From Notospermus geniculatus (Eukaryota > Nemertea > Pilidiophora > Heteronemertea > Lineidae): a stretch of 64,000 bases of DNA. The translations under genes were made by a program, and so were the position numbers. The stretch is taken from positions 128,058 through 192,057 of the forward strand of contig NMRB01000420.1 in assembly GCA_002633025.1 (NCBI GenBank), in the 5' to 3' direction. The notes under the pieces are model-generated. The model searched no databases, was not told the DNA's origin, and saw only the letters and a program-made list of their open reading frames with translations. Positions 1 to 11,300 of the stretch are shown piece after piece (within the stretch, counting starts at the first letter, position 1; each line of letters begins with the position of its first letter).

Positions 1-607
1 CCCCGGCCATACGCTGGTGTCCGAGATTACTGAAAAATCTTTGTAGAATTTGTATTAGTGCATTCTTTGTTCTTCAACTCGTAAGTTAGCGTACATTGCA
101 CTTGCAACTGGAAGCAACTGATCTGCTGGCGATGTAAGCACTGCGCACACAGCTCTAATTCAGCAAGTCGGGAAAACTACGAGCATCCAATCAGTCGTTA
201 TGTCCTGACCGTTTACATTGACCCAGGGAGTGGTAGCACGCAACTCTGGTGGCATCCGGGGCTTTGGTGTACGAGTGACGTGACAACAAAGATGAGATGA
301 GACTTGATTTTGTTCAGCAAACTGGCACTGATTAGTCGCAAGCCCGCGTACATCGCCGAAACTGGGATACAACTAGTCGCTAGAAAGTTGAACACGTGCA
401 ACTCGCTGCGACTGACAATTTCTCAGTTCCAGTGAGTCACAGGGCGCGTACATCGACTGTTTCTGGCGCCTGACTAGTTTCAGCTAGTTCCTCCCAGTCA
501 CCAGGTGGCTTAGTCGCGACAAGTTGAATCCAGTCGCAAGTGCGATGTACGCTAGCTTTAAATTCTTGTGACACCACATACTCAGTATTTGTATCTTTTG
601 ATTCTAG
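1..607 (+). other. KANSL1: Last intron of the KANSL1 homologue (3' part)
   Basis: No coding sequence is recognisable here. The stretch ends with a pyrimidine-rich tract and the acceptor TTCTAG at 602-607, directly before the terminal exon. Most of it (82-560) is an inverted-repeat transposon described separately. Earlier exons of the gene lie outside the window to the left. Confidence 0.6.
82..560. mobile_element. MITE with about 35-bp terminal inverted repeats
   Basis: The left end (TTAGCGTACATTGCACTTGC from 86) is matched in inverted orientation by the right end (GCAAGTGCGATGTACGCTAG to about 555), with a few mismatches. No transposase is present. The motif CGACTGGAAGCAACT links it to the terminal repeats of the element at 38878-39392, so the two probably belong to one non-autonomous family. 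Confidence 0.6.
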
Positions 608-1213
608 ATGGAAGATTTGACGGACGAAACATTCTGCATTCGCCACCTCCGCTGCGAAATCAAGGAAAAGAAACGCTACATGACGTACATCACGAAAAAC
701 AAACGCAACCGGGGCTCGAGGACTGAAAGTGGCGCGGGAACCCCAGATCCTCTTGGGCAGCCGGAAAACAGCCCAAGCGATAACATCCTAATGTCCTCAT
801 TCAACAGTGGGTTCGGCACGCCGCCATCGACACCAATAGGCGGGGTACGGTTTGAAGAGGGCCGGAGAAGAAGCGGGTCTGTTTGTTATGGCTCAAAGCG
901 CGAACGTGATCGATCGTTATCTGGTGATCATCTTGATCGACTGATGACGTCGACGCCAGAATTTGAGGNGATTAATCGAGAGCCGACGCCGACTATTGTC
1001 ACGAGATCGTCAAGCCGTGCCGCCATATTGGCACCGACGCAGTCCGAACCTGTCACGCCTGTGAATAGTAGTCCGCCTTCACCTTTACCTAGCACGTCGT
1101 CGGGGTCAACTGGGCCGTCGCCATTGGAGGAGGATCCAAATGATCCAGAATGGACTGTCGTGCCGCCGGAGAATCGACCGCGCAATATAGTCCTGAAGTT
1201 GGCCAAGAGGTGA
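608..1213 (+). CDS. KANSL1: KANSL1 homologue, C-terminal exon (NSL complex scaffold, PEHE-type segment)
   Basis: Terminal exon of a homologue of KAT8 regulatory NSL complex subunit 1. In the nuclear NSL histone acetyltransferase complex this subunit binds and activates KAT8/MOF (H4 acetylation) through its C-terminal PEHE segment. The exon follows acceptor TTCTAG at 602-607, reads in phase 0, and stops with TGA at 1211-1213 (201 codons). Its start, EDLTDETFCIRHLRCEIKEK, matches the vertebrate pattern EDLSDxAFxxLHxxCEExE. It is followed, as in KANSL1, by RGSR, a Ser/Thr/Pro-rich low-complexity stretch and an STPE-type motif (about residues 114-119). It ends in a short basic tail, IVLKLAKR. The first ATG is probably internal, because it abuts the splice site. 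Base 969 is N, leaving one residue unknown. The identification rests on the first 40 residues and the STPE segment; the middle is too biased in composition to add weight. Confidence 0.72.
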   Translation: MEDLTDETFCIRHLRCEIKEKKRYMTYITKNKRNRGSRTESGAGTPDPLGQPENSPSDNILMSSFNSGFGTPPSTPIGGVRFEEGRRRSGSVCYGSKRERDRSLSGDHLDRLMTSTPEFEXINREPTPTIVTRSSSRAAILAPTQSEPVTPVNSSPPSPLPSTSSGSTGPSPLEEDPNDPEWTVVPPENRPRNIVLKLAKR

Positions 1214-1496
1214 AGGACTGTGGGACTACCCTGAGGGTTTCGGCGGTCACGGCGTGTGCTGGTCTCGGCTTTGTCATCGGCGTCTAATAGATGTAGAATC
1301 AGACGAGGTCATCTCTGGGTGAAGTTATGTCCCCGTACATCGGGCAAGAGGAGTGGCAGGGATTGCTGGATATAGGCAGTTAGACCTCGACACTATTTGT
1401 GCTTCGAAATGGTCACAGATTGAGATGGTGGTGGAAAGCTCTGATGGAGCTGCTGAGATTGAGATTGTAGTCATCGGTTTTGGTGAAGTTAAGCCT

Positions 1497-1814
1497 GCAG
1501 CTACGTCACCACTTTCGTTGCTCATACAGGCAATTTTCACGGTCGCTGTGTCGCGGTCGCTGTGTGCTGTGTCCGGCAACGACCACTCAACACGAAAATT
1601 CTGTAGTGACCACAAATTGCCGAGAATCAAACCAGTTTGATTTCTCACTACGAAAATTGCTCGTAGTTGCCAGTTGTGGTGATGTGTGGCCATCTGCAGC
1701 ACGCGAGACCACTGAGTGGTGCTGTAAACATCTGCTGTAAACCGGCAACCGCCACAAAAGTTGCCGACCACGAAAATTGCCTGTACGAGCAACAAAAGTG
1801 GTGACGTGTGCTGC
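1497..1814. mobile_element. MITE with about 40-bp terminal inverted repeats
   Basis: GCAGCTACGTCACCACTTT at 1497 onward is mirrored at 1790-1814 (AAAGTGGTGACGTGTGCTGC). Inner parts also pair (CAGGCAATTTTC with GAAAATTGCCTG). It is about 318 bp with no transposase, and lies in the probable KANSL1 3' UTR. Confidence 0.6.
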
Positions 1815-2534
1815 TAGCTTTAGTAGAATCTGCTCAGACTACACCTGATGGAAGGATCCTTCACAGCAGACAACAGAGTTGGTGTTGGTAAAATAACCTA
1901 GAAGAGGATCGGTGGTATTGGTTGGTCACAAAAATTGTAAAGATTTTGGTTTTGGTTTTCGTTGGTATAGAAAATGTATGAGCGTTTGAATAGTTTGAGA
2001 AAAATCAACCATGATTGGTACCGTAGGTATGGAGTCTTGATTGGTGCCAGCTACACTTTGAAAATGAGATTTCTGCTTCATCCAACCTGGTAGTAGCTGG
2101 AGCTAGTCAAATTTGGCATTTGTGTGTTAGGTTTTTGCAAGATTGTCCAAGGCTGGGGTCCATGGTGAATTTCTTTATTGATAAGATTTCTACGGTGTTT
2201 TTAAGAAGGACATAGGAAGAAATTCTCTATTTTCGTTTCAACGGTCGAAAACCAAAAAAACCCATTGTTTTCCACTGGAGTGATTGACTTCACTTTGGTT
2301 GTTGATAGTTTTTCCCCACCCCAGCCTTCGACTGAATGTTAGATATGCACATTGTGTTGGTTGAAATTAAAGTGATGAGAAAGCTATGCATAGATTATGA
2401 TAATTATACGGAACGTAGGAAACGATTGGTCCAATAACCAAGGTTTGAAGCTGTGAAGTATTTTGTTGTAAGAGATGGTAAAACTACGAACCCTTCTAAT
2501 TTTGGAATTTTCATCCTTGATGATTATCCCTCAT

Positions 2535-2777
2535 TTAACCCCTTAACTGGGTAGGACGTCATATTACGTCATTACGAAATCCGGGGAGTCCCCGAAAAAC
2601 ACCCGAGGATCGTAGCTTGCGTTGGACGTAATAGTACGCCTTGCTAGGAAATGGCACTTCACAGTGTGTAGGACGTTATATCACATCTGGAACCTTGTGT
2701 GTCAAATACTTTTTTTGGCAAATTTTTTTAAGAAAGAAAAATTAGAACTAAAAAAAATTACACAGTTAACGGGTTAA
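2535..2777. mobile_element. piggyBac-like MITE flanked by TTAA
   Basis: Both ends carry TTAA (2535-2538 and 2774-2777). They are followed inward by inverted repeats of the type CCCCTTAACTGGGTA and its imperfect mirror ACACAGTTAACGGG. TTAA target sites with CCC-starting ends are the hallmark of piggyBac-derived non-autonomous elements. Inside is an A-rich stretch (2705-2760). Confidence 0.5.
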
Positions 2778-3477
2778 ATTACCTTAAACCGGTGATCAAG
2801 TTTGTGTTAAATTTATCCAGAAAAGTCCTCGTTCACAGAAATTTTGAAAGGTGTTTTGACCAAATGGTTGGGAAAAGTTGGCAATGGGTATCCTACAAAC
2901 TTTCGATGTTGACATATTTCAAAATCTCTAAACCTTGGACTCGCACAGATCTTACGCTTCAAATTTTGAATTTCTTCAGTTCATGGTCAGTTATATTACC
3001 AGTGGTGAAGACTAAACTTGTGTAACCATGATTATAACCCCCGTCAGACATTCCTCAATTCATATTTAGATTGGATTTAAACAAATTTGTTGGTAGATTT
3101 GCATTTATCTCAGAATATTTAACTCCCAAATGTGACTAAGAATTGATAGCAAGTGTTCATAATCAAGAGTCCGTGACAGATTTCAGACATAGATGTTGGA
3201 ATTTTTGGAATTTTCTTATTTTGATGATTTTAAAAGGAGGCAAATTGAGTTGAACCTGTGTAAGTGAATCAGTATATTTCCTGGGACTTGATGCTTTACG
3301 ACTATCTCGCCGTTTTCTTTAAGATATGGGCAGACTGGGTTGGTTCTGTTGATGAGCATGGTGTCAGGATGGCAAAAAAAATGTGGTGCCCGTCTACAAT
3401 GATTTCGCTGCGGTATTTCAGAGTATTTTCCTGTGAACTGCTGGTAAACCATCCTGATGATAGGTAGTCTGTGCTGA

Positions 3478-3557
3478 GCAGGTTTACACTTCGCCGTCCA
3501 ACATCGCTCAGAATGCGAACGTCGAAACGACGTCACTTGATTGAAGTGTAAACCTGC
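3478..3557. mobile_element. Short inverted-repeat element (80 bp), GCAGGTTTACACTTC ends
   Basis: GCAGGTTTACACTTC at 3478-3492 is repeated inverted at 3543-3557. The same terminal motif bounds the much longer composite element at 62585-63076, so this looks like an internally deleted member of that family. Confidence 0.55.
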
Positions 3558-3870
3558 CACAAGGCCCAGGTGTCGGGTGCAGCTGCCGCAGCTGATAACT
3601 TGTAGACGGGCATGTGTACTTCATTTCGAGTGTCATATCTTGCTTCGTAGCTCCATCTCCTGGCTCTCTGTGTATCCATAGTAGGAAAAAAAAAGCCCAT
3701 CTCGTGAATGGTACTATACATAAGTGCACTGTACTGTAGTACACTGTTAATCTGTGTTCATTATCTAGAAATTATCAAAGTGTATCGAGAAAAAATGTAT
3801 AAAAATGTACAAAATATGAATACCAAAAAAATGGGTGTTGCCTCTGCTGTATAGCTTGGTCAGTCTGACA

Positions 3871-3876
3871 AATAAA
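3871..3876 (+). terminator. Candidate KANSL1 poly(A) signal
   Basis: AATAAA in plus orientation, the first canonical signal found after the KANSL1 stop codon. A second one (8148-8153) could serve a longer transcript. Use of either is inferred. Confidence 0.35.
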
Positions 3877-4882
3877 CGGTTGCCGTTGACGACGTGGCCG
3901 GCAAACGGTTGCCATGTTATGAAATAACTGAAACTTCCATTTTATTTGGTTTTAAATTTGAATTTAATGCTTGTATTGATATTTTGTGTAAATTTCACAA
4001 TTAGTTGCCCTCATTGCCACCAGGTTGCTATGGTAACTAGTTGGTATCCATGGCAACCAATTTGTCGCATTGGCAACGGTTGCCTCTTCGCAAGTGTCAC
4101 ATGTCCCTCACCCTCATCCCAGGAAATGAAGTTCCTACTTCCTGTGCCTAGCTTCTAACAAGCTACTCTACAACTGAGCGTTTTTGACAAAATTATTAGT
4201 TGTATAATGCATGTTTTGTATCAACTGGATTGGATTTTAACTGCCATTTACCTGGTGGAGGTAAGAACTGCTTAAATTTTACCATTTGTCCCATAGTGGG
4301 AACACTGTAGTTGCACCCAGAGGGTCCGCAGCGGGTTTTGGGATAAACGTTCCACGTTCCCTTCGGCTGTTTTTGCTGACGATAATGGGGCACTGTTTCC
4401 AAAACTTCCTCTGGACCTCGTCAGAAAATAATCCTTGTATACTTTAATTAATATTCACCCTGTGGATAGGTGGGTTGCCTGTGTATACCAGTATACTGTG
4501 TATGTTGTATACACAATGTATTATATATGTATATTGAGTATCCATTTGTAAAAATAACATGCAAGAATATGTTTTTGTTTCATTGTAAATTTTTTTATCT
4601 CGAAAGGGGTGTTAGGGTTTGTGTCTTGTAGCACATGTACTGAGCCCTTGCTATGGTAAACAGGGCAGTAAGACTAGAGAAGGGGCCTTGCCCTTCTTTG
4701 GGTGTTGCTGAAGTTGACCACAGAGTGGGAAAACGTAAATAGCCCGTTTGAAAGTCATTCAAAGGTTGAGGATGACTTCTTGACCCTGGGACTGTGTGTA
4801 GACTTTTGAAAGGGGTTTATTTGTATGTTGCACAATGGAACCTCTCTATTAAGGACAACTTTTAGACTGATGAATTATGTCC

Positions 4883-5395
4883 TTAAAGGGAGACGCCACT
4901 GATTCTAAACTTTTGAATTTTTATCAATCCATGGAGACTATTGCCATGAGTTGTGATGTCACTAGTGTCAATAGAGGAAGTGCAGCGAAGATTGTGACGT
5001 CACTGCCGCGACGAGATGCCGCCATGTTGGACGTCACGTCCAACGCATTCGTAGCTTCAAATGACGTCCAACATGGCTGACGTGCGAATTATGACGTCAA
5101 TGATGACGTCACGTGAAGTTCCTCTATAAGCTGACGACCTTTATTTTAGTGAATGACCTAATGACTGCCTGTGACTGCCTAGGCCTATTCATTGTTCCTT
5201 CATAAATATGCATTGAGCACATATCACATCACATGTGCTGTGCAATGGTCCCCTTGGGATTCAATTAAAATACTTAAAATGATGAGCTTGCTGATTTAAA
5301 AAAATATGACATGTTGCAGATATCAATGAATTTGAATGTATTATCGATATTTCAAAAATTCAAAATTTTACACAATGAATGGAGTCGGCCTTTAA
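4883..5395. mobile_element. TTAA-flanked MITE carrying several TGACGTCA motifs
   Basis: The ends are TTAAAGGGAGACGCCACT (4883) and its imperfect mirror AATGGAGTCGGCCTTTAA (to 5395), with TTAA at both ends as expected for piggyBac-type insertion. A core at 4980-5128 containing repeated GACGTC/TGACGTCA words recurs in inverted orientation at 39015-39165. The sequence TTTTAGACTGAT occurs just outside both ends (about 4861 and 5404). Confidence 0.5.
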
Positions 5396-6131
5396 GGTCA
5401 CCTTTTAGACTGATTATGTTGTCCTTAATTGAGGGGTGTCCTGACAGCACGTCAAAATGAATTGAACCAATTTGGGACTTTGCTGTCCGTAATAAGTGGC
5501 GTCCTCTGGCAAAGTGTCCGTTCGTTCGTTAGGTTCTTCTGTATTTCAGAATGAATGTCCCTGAAAGTTCGTGATCAACAGCATTGCAATTGTTTTGGAG
5601 GTTAATTTTCTGAAGCGTGCTGTAGAAGGGTGATCAGTGACTGCCGTCTGCTACAAGACACAGCTCCATTACGCCTCCAGGTTCTGTATTTGTACAGGAT
5701 AATGTTGATTCAGGTTGCTATAATTTGTGTGTTGGTATATCTTAAGTGTTTTCATGATAAATCGATGTTTTCAGGCACTTGAGATTGTATTTTCACTTCG
5801 TCAGGATCGGAATATCTTGCGTACGAAAACGACGATTCATTGTTGGGATCTCACGCCGAGAATTCCCATTTAGTTTGTTGGATATTTGCTTCTTAGTTAT
5901 AAAGCAGTTAGACTTGCTTGACGCACATTGACTGAGATCAATTTAGTTGGAGTTTCTCAGCCTGTAAGTTGGTGGTATTTTCCTGATGTGCTGACCATTT
6001 TATTCCTGTTATAAGCTTTCCTGGCCTTTGAATATCACATTGATTGATATTTCTGTCATTTGTCAAATTCGGACGAATCTCGAATGACGAACTACTGAGT
6101 TTGAAACCCTCTGTCAGGGCTTTTAAAACTA

Positions 6132-6290
6132 CAGTCCCCCCTCGCTATTACGAACCCTTCAGGGTCCAAGGGTTAAGTTCGTACTAATGTGGATTTCGTA
6201 ATAGCGAGGATTTATATACATGTCATTAAATTTCAGGAGCCAGACATTACATGTAGGTTCATAATATCCGGGAGTTCGTAAAATCGAGGT
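6132..6290. mobile_element. pogo/Tigger-like MITE fragment (TA target)
   Basis: It begins CAGTCCCCCCTCGCTATTAC after a TA dinucleotide (6130-6131). The CAGT...CCTCG start and TA target are typical of pogo/Tigger (Tc1/mariner superfamily) ends. An internal mirror, GTAATAGCGAGG, lies near 6199-6212. A related motif (AACTCCCGGATATTACGAAC) occurs inverted near 55951-55970. Confidence 0.5.
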
Positions 6291-6294
6291 TGTA

Positions 6295-6595
6295 TTAACC
6301 CTTTCGCTGCGTTTGACGTGCAATACACGTCATGGCACATGCGCAGTCCCGTGCGGGTGACATGCAGTGCACGTCATGCCCCTCAGCTTTGATACTTGTC
6401 ACGCACTGGCCGTAGCAGCTTTAAAAATGGTATACGCACTTGGGAAAAATTAGTTTGATCAGGAACCAATAGATGGCGACACTTTTGAATTGTTTTGGCG
6501 CCGTTGGGAGGTGCCTCCACGGACAAACTGAGGCGCAGCACTGCGTGGCATTACGTAATAATGGCCGACGCAGCGAAAGGGTTAAGAGCGAGGGT
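6295..6595. mobile_element. piggyBac-like MITE, ends TTAACCCTTTCGCTGCG
   Basis: TTAACCCTTTCGCTGCGT starts at 6295 and its mirror CGCAGCGAAAGGGTTAA ends at 6595. TTAA is the target site and the terminal repeats begin CCCTTT, both classic for piggyBac MITEs. Interior repeats of GACGTGCA-type words flank the ends. Confidence 0.65.
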
Positions 6596-7304
6596 GCACT
6601 TACTTGGTATTTACCATTTCACTGTCATGGCCAGTTTTGTCAAAAAATGAAAATAACTTAGAAAGGTAAAAGGTGGCTGAAACCTGTTGCTTAGGTATTC
6701 ATTGGAAAGCTCTCTTGGAGCGCTTTCACTTCCACTTTGGGTGGACTGAGCTGTTTCTTGGGAGGGTAGCCTTGACTCGGTGTGATTTTCAAAGCCAGAC
6801 CATTTTAAATTGTGTTCTTTTCTCATTATGTGCTTCTGTGTCGCCCTTCTTGGACAGAGTATTTGTAATGGGGGAAAATTAATTGATAACGTAAAAATGG
6901 CTCAACATGGGGAAGTCGTTCCCTGCACGTTGTTTCTGTATATAGGTGTAACAATCAGTAATGGAAAGATGTGGTGTCCTCCAAACCATACCAAGGTCCG
7001 GGTGAGGTGTTCATGTAGTAGGTTTTATGGGACCCGTTATTTGCTCATGAAATCTAACAATGAATCAAATATTGACAAGGGCATTAGTAGAATAGGTTGG
7101 TGTTGGAGCACTTTAGAAAAAAAATAATTAGTTTTTGTAGCCTTGTCCATTCTGGGACATGTTCCAGAAGTGAATTGATCACCAGAACAGAATATTCCAT
7201 GGGTTTGTTGAATACCGTGTGTGCTTTTGAGCTGTCTTGAACCGGCAAGGTTGATATCGCTCTGCCTTCGGACTACACTGAAATGTAATCGGAAGGTGAA
7301 GTGA

Positions 7305-7507
7305 CTATAGAGGCTTTGCAATGACGTCATCCTGGTGGCCATTCTGGAGTACACAGGGCGCAGAGGTGTGAGCTGACCGTGACGTGATTTGCGTTTAGTG
7401 CGCCACACCATTGCTTGACGTAACGTCATTGGGGCATGCACGGCTCATTTCGCTGCACCTCTGCAGCATGTGTCCTCCAGCATGGCATCATATGCAAAGC
7501 GTCTATA
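7305..7507. mobile_element. MITE, ends CTATAGAGGCTTTGCA
   Basis: CTATAGAGGCTTTGCAATGA at 7305 is mirrored by TATGCAAAGCGTCTATA near 7491-7507. It is clearly related to the element at 52803-53012: they share the ends and the internal words CAGGGCGCAG and GCACGGCTCATTTCGC in opposite orientation. Confidence 0.6.
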
Positions 7508-8208
7508 TGCCTGGGTATTTCACGGTGTTTTGAGCCAAAAAATAACTTTGGTTGGGAATAATACTCTGTCCATGGAGGGTTCATATACTGTTCACAACGA
7601 ACCAAGATAATTGTCTTTAAATTGAGCTCTGAAATCAGTAGATGACGGTATTGAGGTGGTGGAGAGAAATTTCTACACATCTTCTTGTTATAACCATCCA
7701 AGAATGAAAATAATTCAAGTCATTTGGCGAGGGAAATTATCCTGTGAAATCAGAAGTTCTTAGCGCTCACTTACTTTGTCACCGCACACAAGTTGTGACG
7801 AAGGGAGTGAGCGCGATAAAACCCCTGATGTTCTCAGGATGGGGAAATATGTAGTGAACTGACAATAATCCTGTTGGTATGCGGTAGTGTGCAGTTACTT
7901 GACCACATACAGCCAGTGTGTATATTAAAAAAAACATTGTCTATGTGTATGTATATGTATATAAAGAGGCACAACATAGCCACACACGATCGATTGCTTC
8001 ACTTGTAAAAATAGCCCAGTTGTGGCACTTAAACCATTACACTTGATTTGAAGGATGAAGATGAAAAAATATGAAGATTTGCCATTTTGTTCTCATCTGG
8101 TTTTGTGACCTTACCCCCGATTTGTTTGGGGATTACTGTAAATCACAAATAAATCCATGCTTTACAAATATCTTCGTATATTAACTGGTGTCGAAAAATA
8201 TGTGGTTG

Positions 8209-8323
8209 GTATTCATAAACGTTAGCAAATGCTTTTACTTCAGGTTTTCATTGCATGTGCTATGTAAATGTACTACAAAACTTGAAATTGAAGTAAAAGC
8301 ATTTGCTAGCTTTTCTAAATATC
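8209..8323. mobile_element. Short inverted-repeat element in the ACADL 3' region
   Basis: TTAGCAAATGCTTTTACTTCA (left) pairs with TGAAGTAAAAGCATTTGCTA (right), giving a strong hairpin of about 115 bp just downstream of the ACADL stop. A degenerate relative lies near 44610-44705 (TAATGCTTTTACTTCAGATT and its mirror). Confidence 0.5.
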
Positions 8324-8385
8324 AGCCGTAGCAGAAATACACAACTGTAGATCCAATCTCTAATGTCCAAGACTCTACTCCAGGT

Positions 8386-11300
8386 CTAATTGTCCGTGAC
8401 AATAGGCCTGGCGATCAGCTCCTTCATAATTTCATTGCTTCCTCCATATATTGGCTGAACACGGGCGTCGACGAATGCCTTAGCGATGGGGTATTCCCAC
8501 ATGTAGCCCCAACCACCAAAGAGTTGGAGACACCTGGTGGCCACTCGGTTCTGAAGATCTGATGCCCTGAAATTATAAAAAGTGTGATTAGATACGAAGT
8601 AGGGAACTAAGGGGCAATGTCTTTATACCATCGTTCCTTAACAACAGGCGAGCACAGTGACCCGTGCTTGTTCATCATGTTTGTACGATACCAGTGTTCT
8701 TGTGGCACTTGGTCAACAAGTCTCATATCCCAGTGATGATTTCTTCAGGAGTTCTGGTTTTCTCCTACAAGATGGCTGAGGGATTCTGAAACTGATTGTC
8801 CAAGTGGCCAACATTAACATTCATGCATAGCATGCATTTAACCTGCATAAATCCATACGCAACCAGACGCTTTGAGTGGCAAAGGCCAATTTCCTTATAA
8901 AAAGCCCTCTATCCCGATTTCAAAATTTCGTTCAGGCTCACCAGTATTTCGCCATAGAAGCAGTTGCAGAATCCAGTCTGTTCTGAGAATGGAGTAGAAG
9001 GCATTGGTCGAGGAATGCCCTCCCTACGCAAACTTCTGTTTTGATCTCGGCAAGTTCATGTTGGATAGTCTGAAATCACAAAAATGCAAATATTTTTGTA
9101 CGTGTATTTTACCCAAAATAATCCTTTGCTTATCTGTCTTCATTCAGCTTTGTCTCATTTCAAAATAATAGTAATGACGTGATGCTTTTGTATAGCGCTT
9201 TCCACTGTCTCAAAATGCAGCACATTATTACCCAGCCTCTCCAGAAACTTTTCTGGCGAACTCGAGGAGCAGCTCATTCAGCTCTCACTTGAACCTTTCG
9301 GACAAGTTGAGAATACGAAGTGGTGACTGGGCCAGGAATGGAACCTGTGACCTCTCGGTCTCAAGTCTAACACTAAACCACTGCACCACCGCACTCCCCC
9401 ATAACATTAGACCGCTCATATTTTCCCAGTGTGCAACAACTCAAAAAGCCCACGCCTTTAAGTCCAACAGAGAAATTGTACTTCGGTCTAAATTCTAAAA
9501 GAAGTCCACAATCAACTAACTCAAAACGACACCCAACCCTGGAAAAAGGACAACTTATGGCAGGTACCTGTAATTTTGATAAAGTTTTGCCAAAAGCCTT
9601 CCTCTCCTTGACATAATGACGCGTTTCTTCAAACATCCACTCACATGATGAAATTGACATGTCTGCGATAATCAACCGTTCTTGGGGGAGCTCTGACATG
9701 AGGTAGTAGAAGCCTTTGTTCTCTCCTCCGAGGAGAGCTGACGGTGGCAGACGCACATCTTCAAAGAAGAGTTCAGAAGTGTCCTAAAAGATAACGATGA
9801 ACATTCCAGTCAGTATTGTGCCTAGAAATGGACAGATGAACATATTTTGGGTAGCGTTTCACCACAGAAGAGGCGGAATGGAGTAGTGCTGATAGTGATA
9901 CTGACGACCGGAAGTGGGGATGTCCCAAGTTCAAATCTGAGTTTTATAGTGGGGTGAGACTTCTTCATTTATTTATTTTGAAATAATAGTAATAATGCTA
10001 TTCTTACATGTATATAGCACATTTCCAGCTGAACTGGTCTGTTCATTCCAATTTCAATTCTCCACTCCCTGGGAAGTGTATTACAGTTCTGGCAGCCGAT
10101 TTCAGCGCTCTTGGACTAACATTCACATAGACCATCACTACCAGCCATGTACCCCTTTTACACCTGGGTGGGGTGAAGCAAGTGGGGCAAAGTGACTTGC
10201 TCAAGGTCACAAGCAAGCATGTTCTTTTCTTGGTCAGGACTGGGAAGCGAACCCGGGAACCTCCGATCCGGATCCACCATCCCTCACCTGAGCTTTGAGT
10301 CCAACCTTCTCCAGTATCTTTCCTTTCTGGAAGCCCTTCATCCCAGCCTCCACCAAAAACAAACTGATGCCGTGAGCAGCAGCCTTCGCCTGAGGGTTGG
10401 TAAGCGTGACGACGATGACGACATCACTCAGGTTGCCATTGGTGATAAAGACTTTGCTGCCATTGAGGATCCAATCATCACCGTCTTTTCTGGCATGTGT
10501 TTTGATTCCTTGCAAGTCACTAAAATACAGGTAAGTTTCATAATTGAAAGGAGCTGGACCCTATGCCAAAGGTATAAATTGGAAAGCTCTCAATGAGCAC
10601 TTTCCAATGAATACTTATGTGACAGGATTTCCGTAAGATTTAAGGATTTATTAATGAATTCAGCGAAATAGCCACTAGCAATGAAAGGTCAAATGTCAGT
10701 AGATTCCCATGTACCTTCCAGCAGCGGGCTCACTCATGGCTATTGCACCAATCTTCTTTCCAGCTGTCATATCTGGGAGGAACTTTTCCCTCTGTTCCGG
10801 TGTCCCGTATTTTGAAATATATGGCATCACTATGTCGGAGTGCAGCGCAAAACCTGGGCCAGAACAGTTCACATACATTCTAGAAAGACAAGAGTCTCAT
10901 TCAGGATATCAACTGGAATAAAACAGGTATTTGTTTGGAGAGGATTCGTGTCGGAAGAGTTCAAAATTTAATGAACAGCAGTGGTTTTTAAATTAGCAGT
11001 TGAAATATGAGTGGCGTCAACAACTCACTGTTCTTCCCAAACAATAGCGGCCGAGAGTAGATCGGCACCAAGTCCTCCGTGTTCTGCTGGGATAAATGCA
11101 CCCAGCAAACCTGTCTCTCCAGCTTTCTCCCACAATGACCTGTCCACTTTGCCCTGTTTTTCCCACCTGGAAAACAATTGCAACTTATATAGAAGAGCAA
11201 TTCTCGCAACCATTACAAAATGCTTCATGCCATGCTAGCTTCATCTCTCATGGTACCAAATGATCCTGGTCTGTCCAAGTTTTAGGAGACAAAACAATTG

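Larger units (their letters stand above)
1214..8385. other. KANSL1 3' UTR and convergent KANSL1/ACADL spacer
   Basis: No protein-coding exon was found. KANSL1 (+) and ACADL (-) converge here. The first plausible plus-strand poly(A) signal is AATAAA at 3871-3876 and another is at 8148-8153, so the KANSL1 3' UTR is about 2.7 kb or longer. At least eight inverted-repeat elements occupy the stretch (separate entries); the remainder is AT-rich single-copy-looking sequence. Confidence 0.6.

Noticed and set aside
1353-1795. Overlapping ORFs on both strands downstream of KANSL1
   Set aside because: They lie in an inverted-repeat element; openness on both strands reflects the repeat, not coding.
4877-5080. 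67-codon ORF
   Set aside because: Inside a TTAA-flanked MITE; the inverse copy at 39 kb does not keep the frame.
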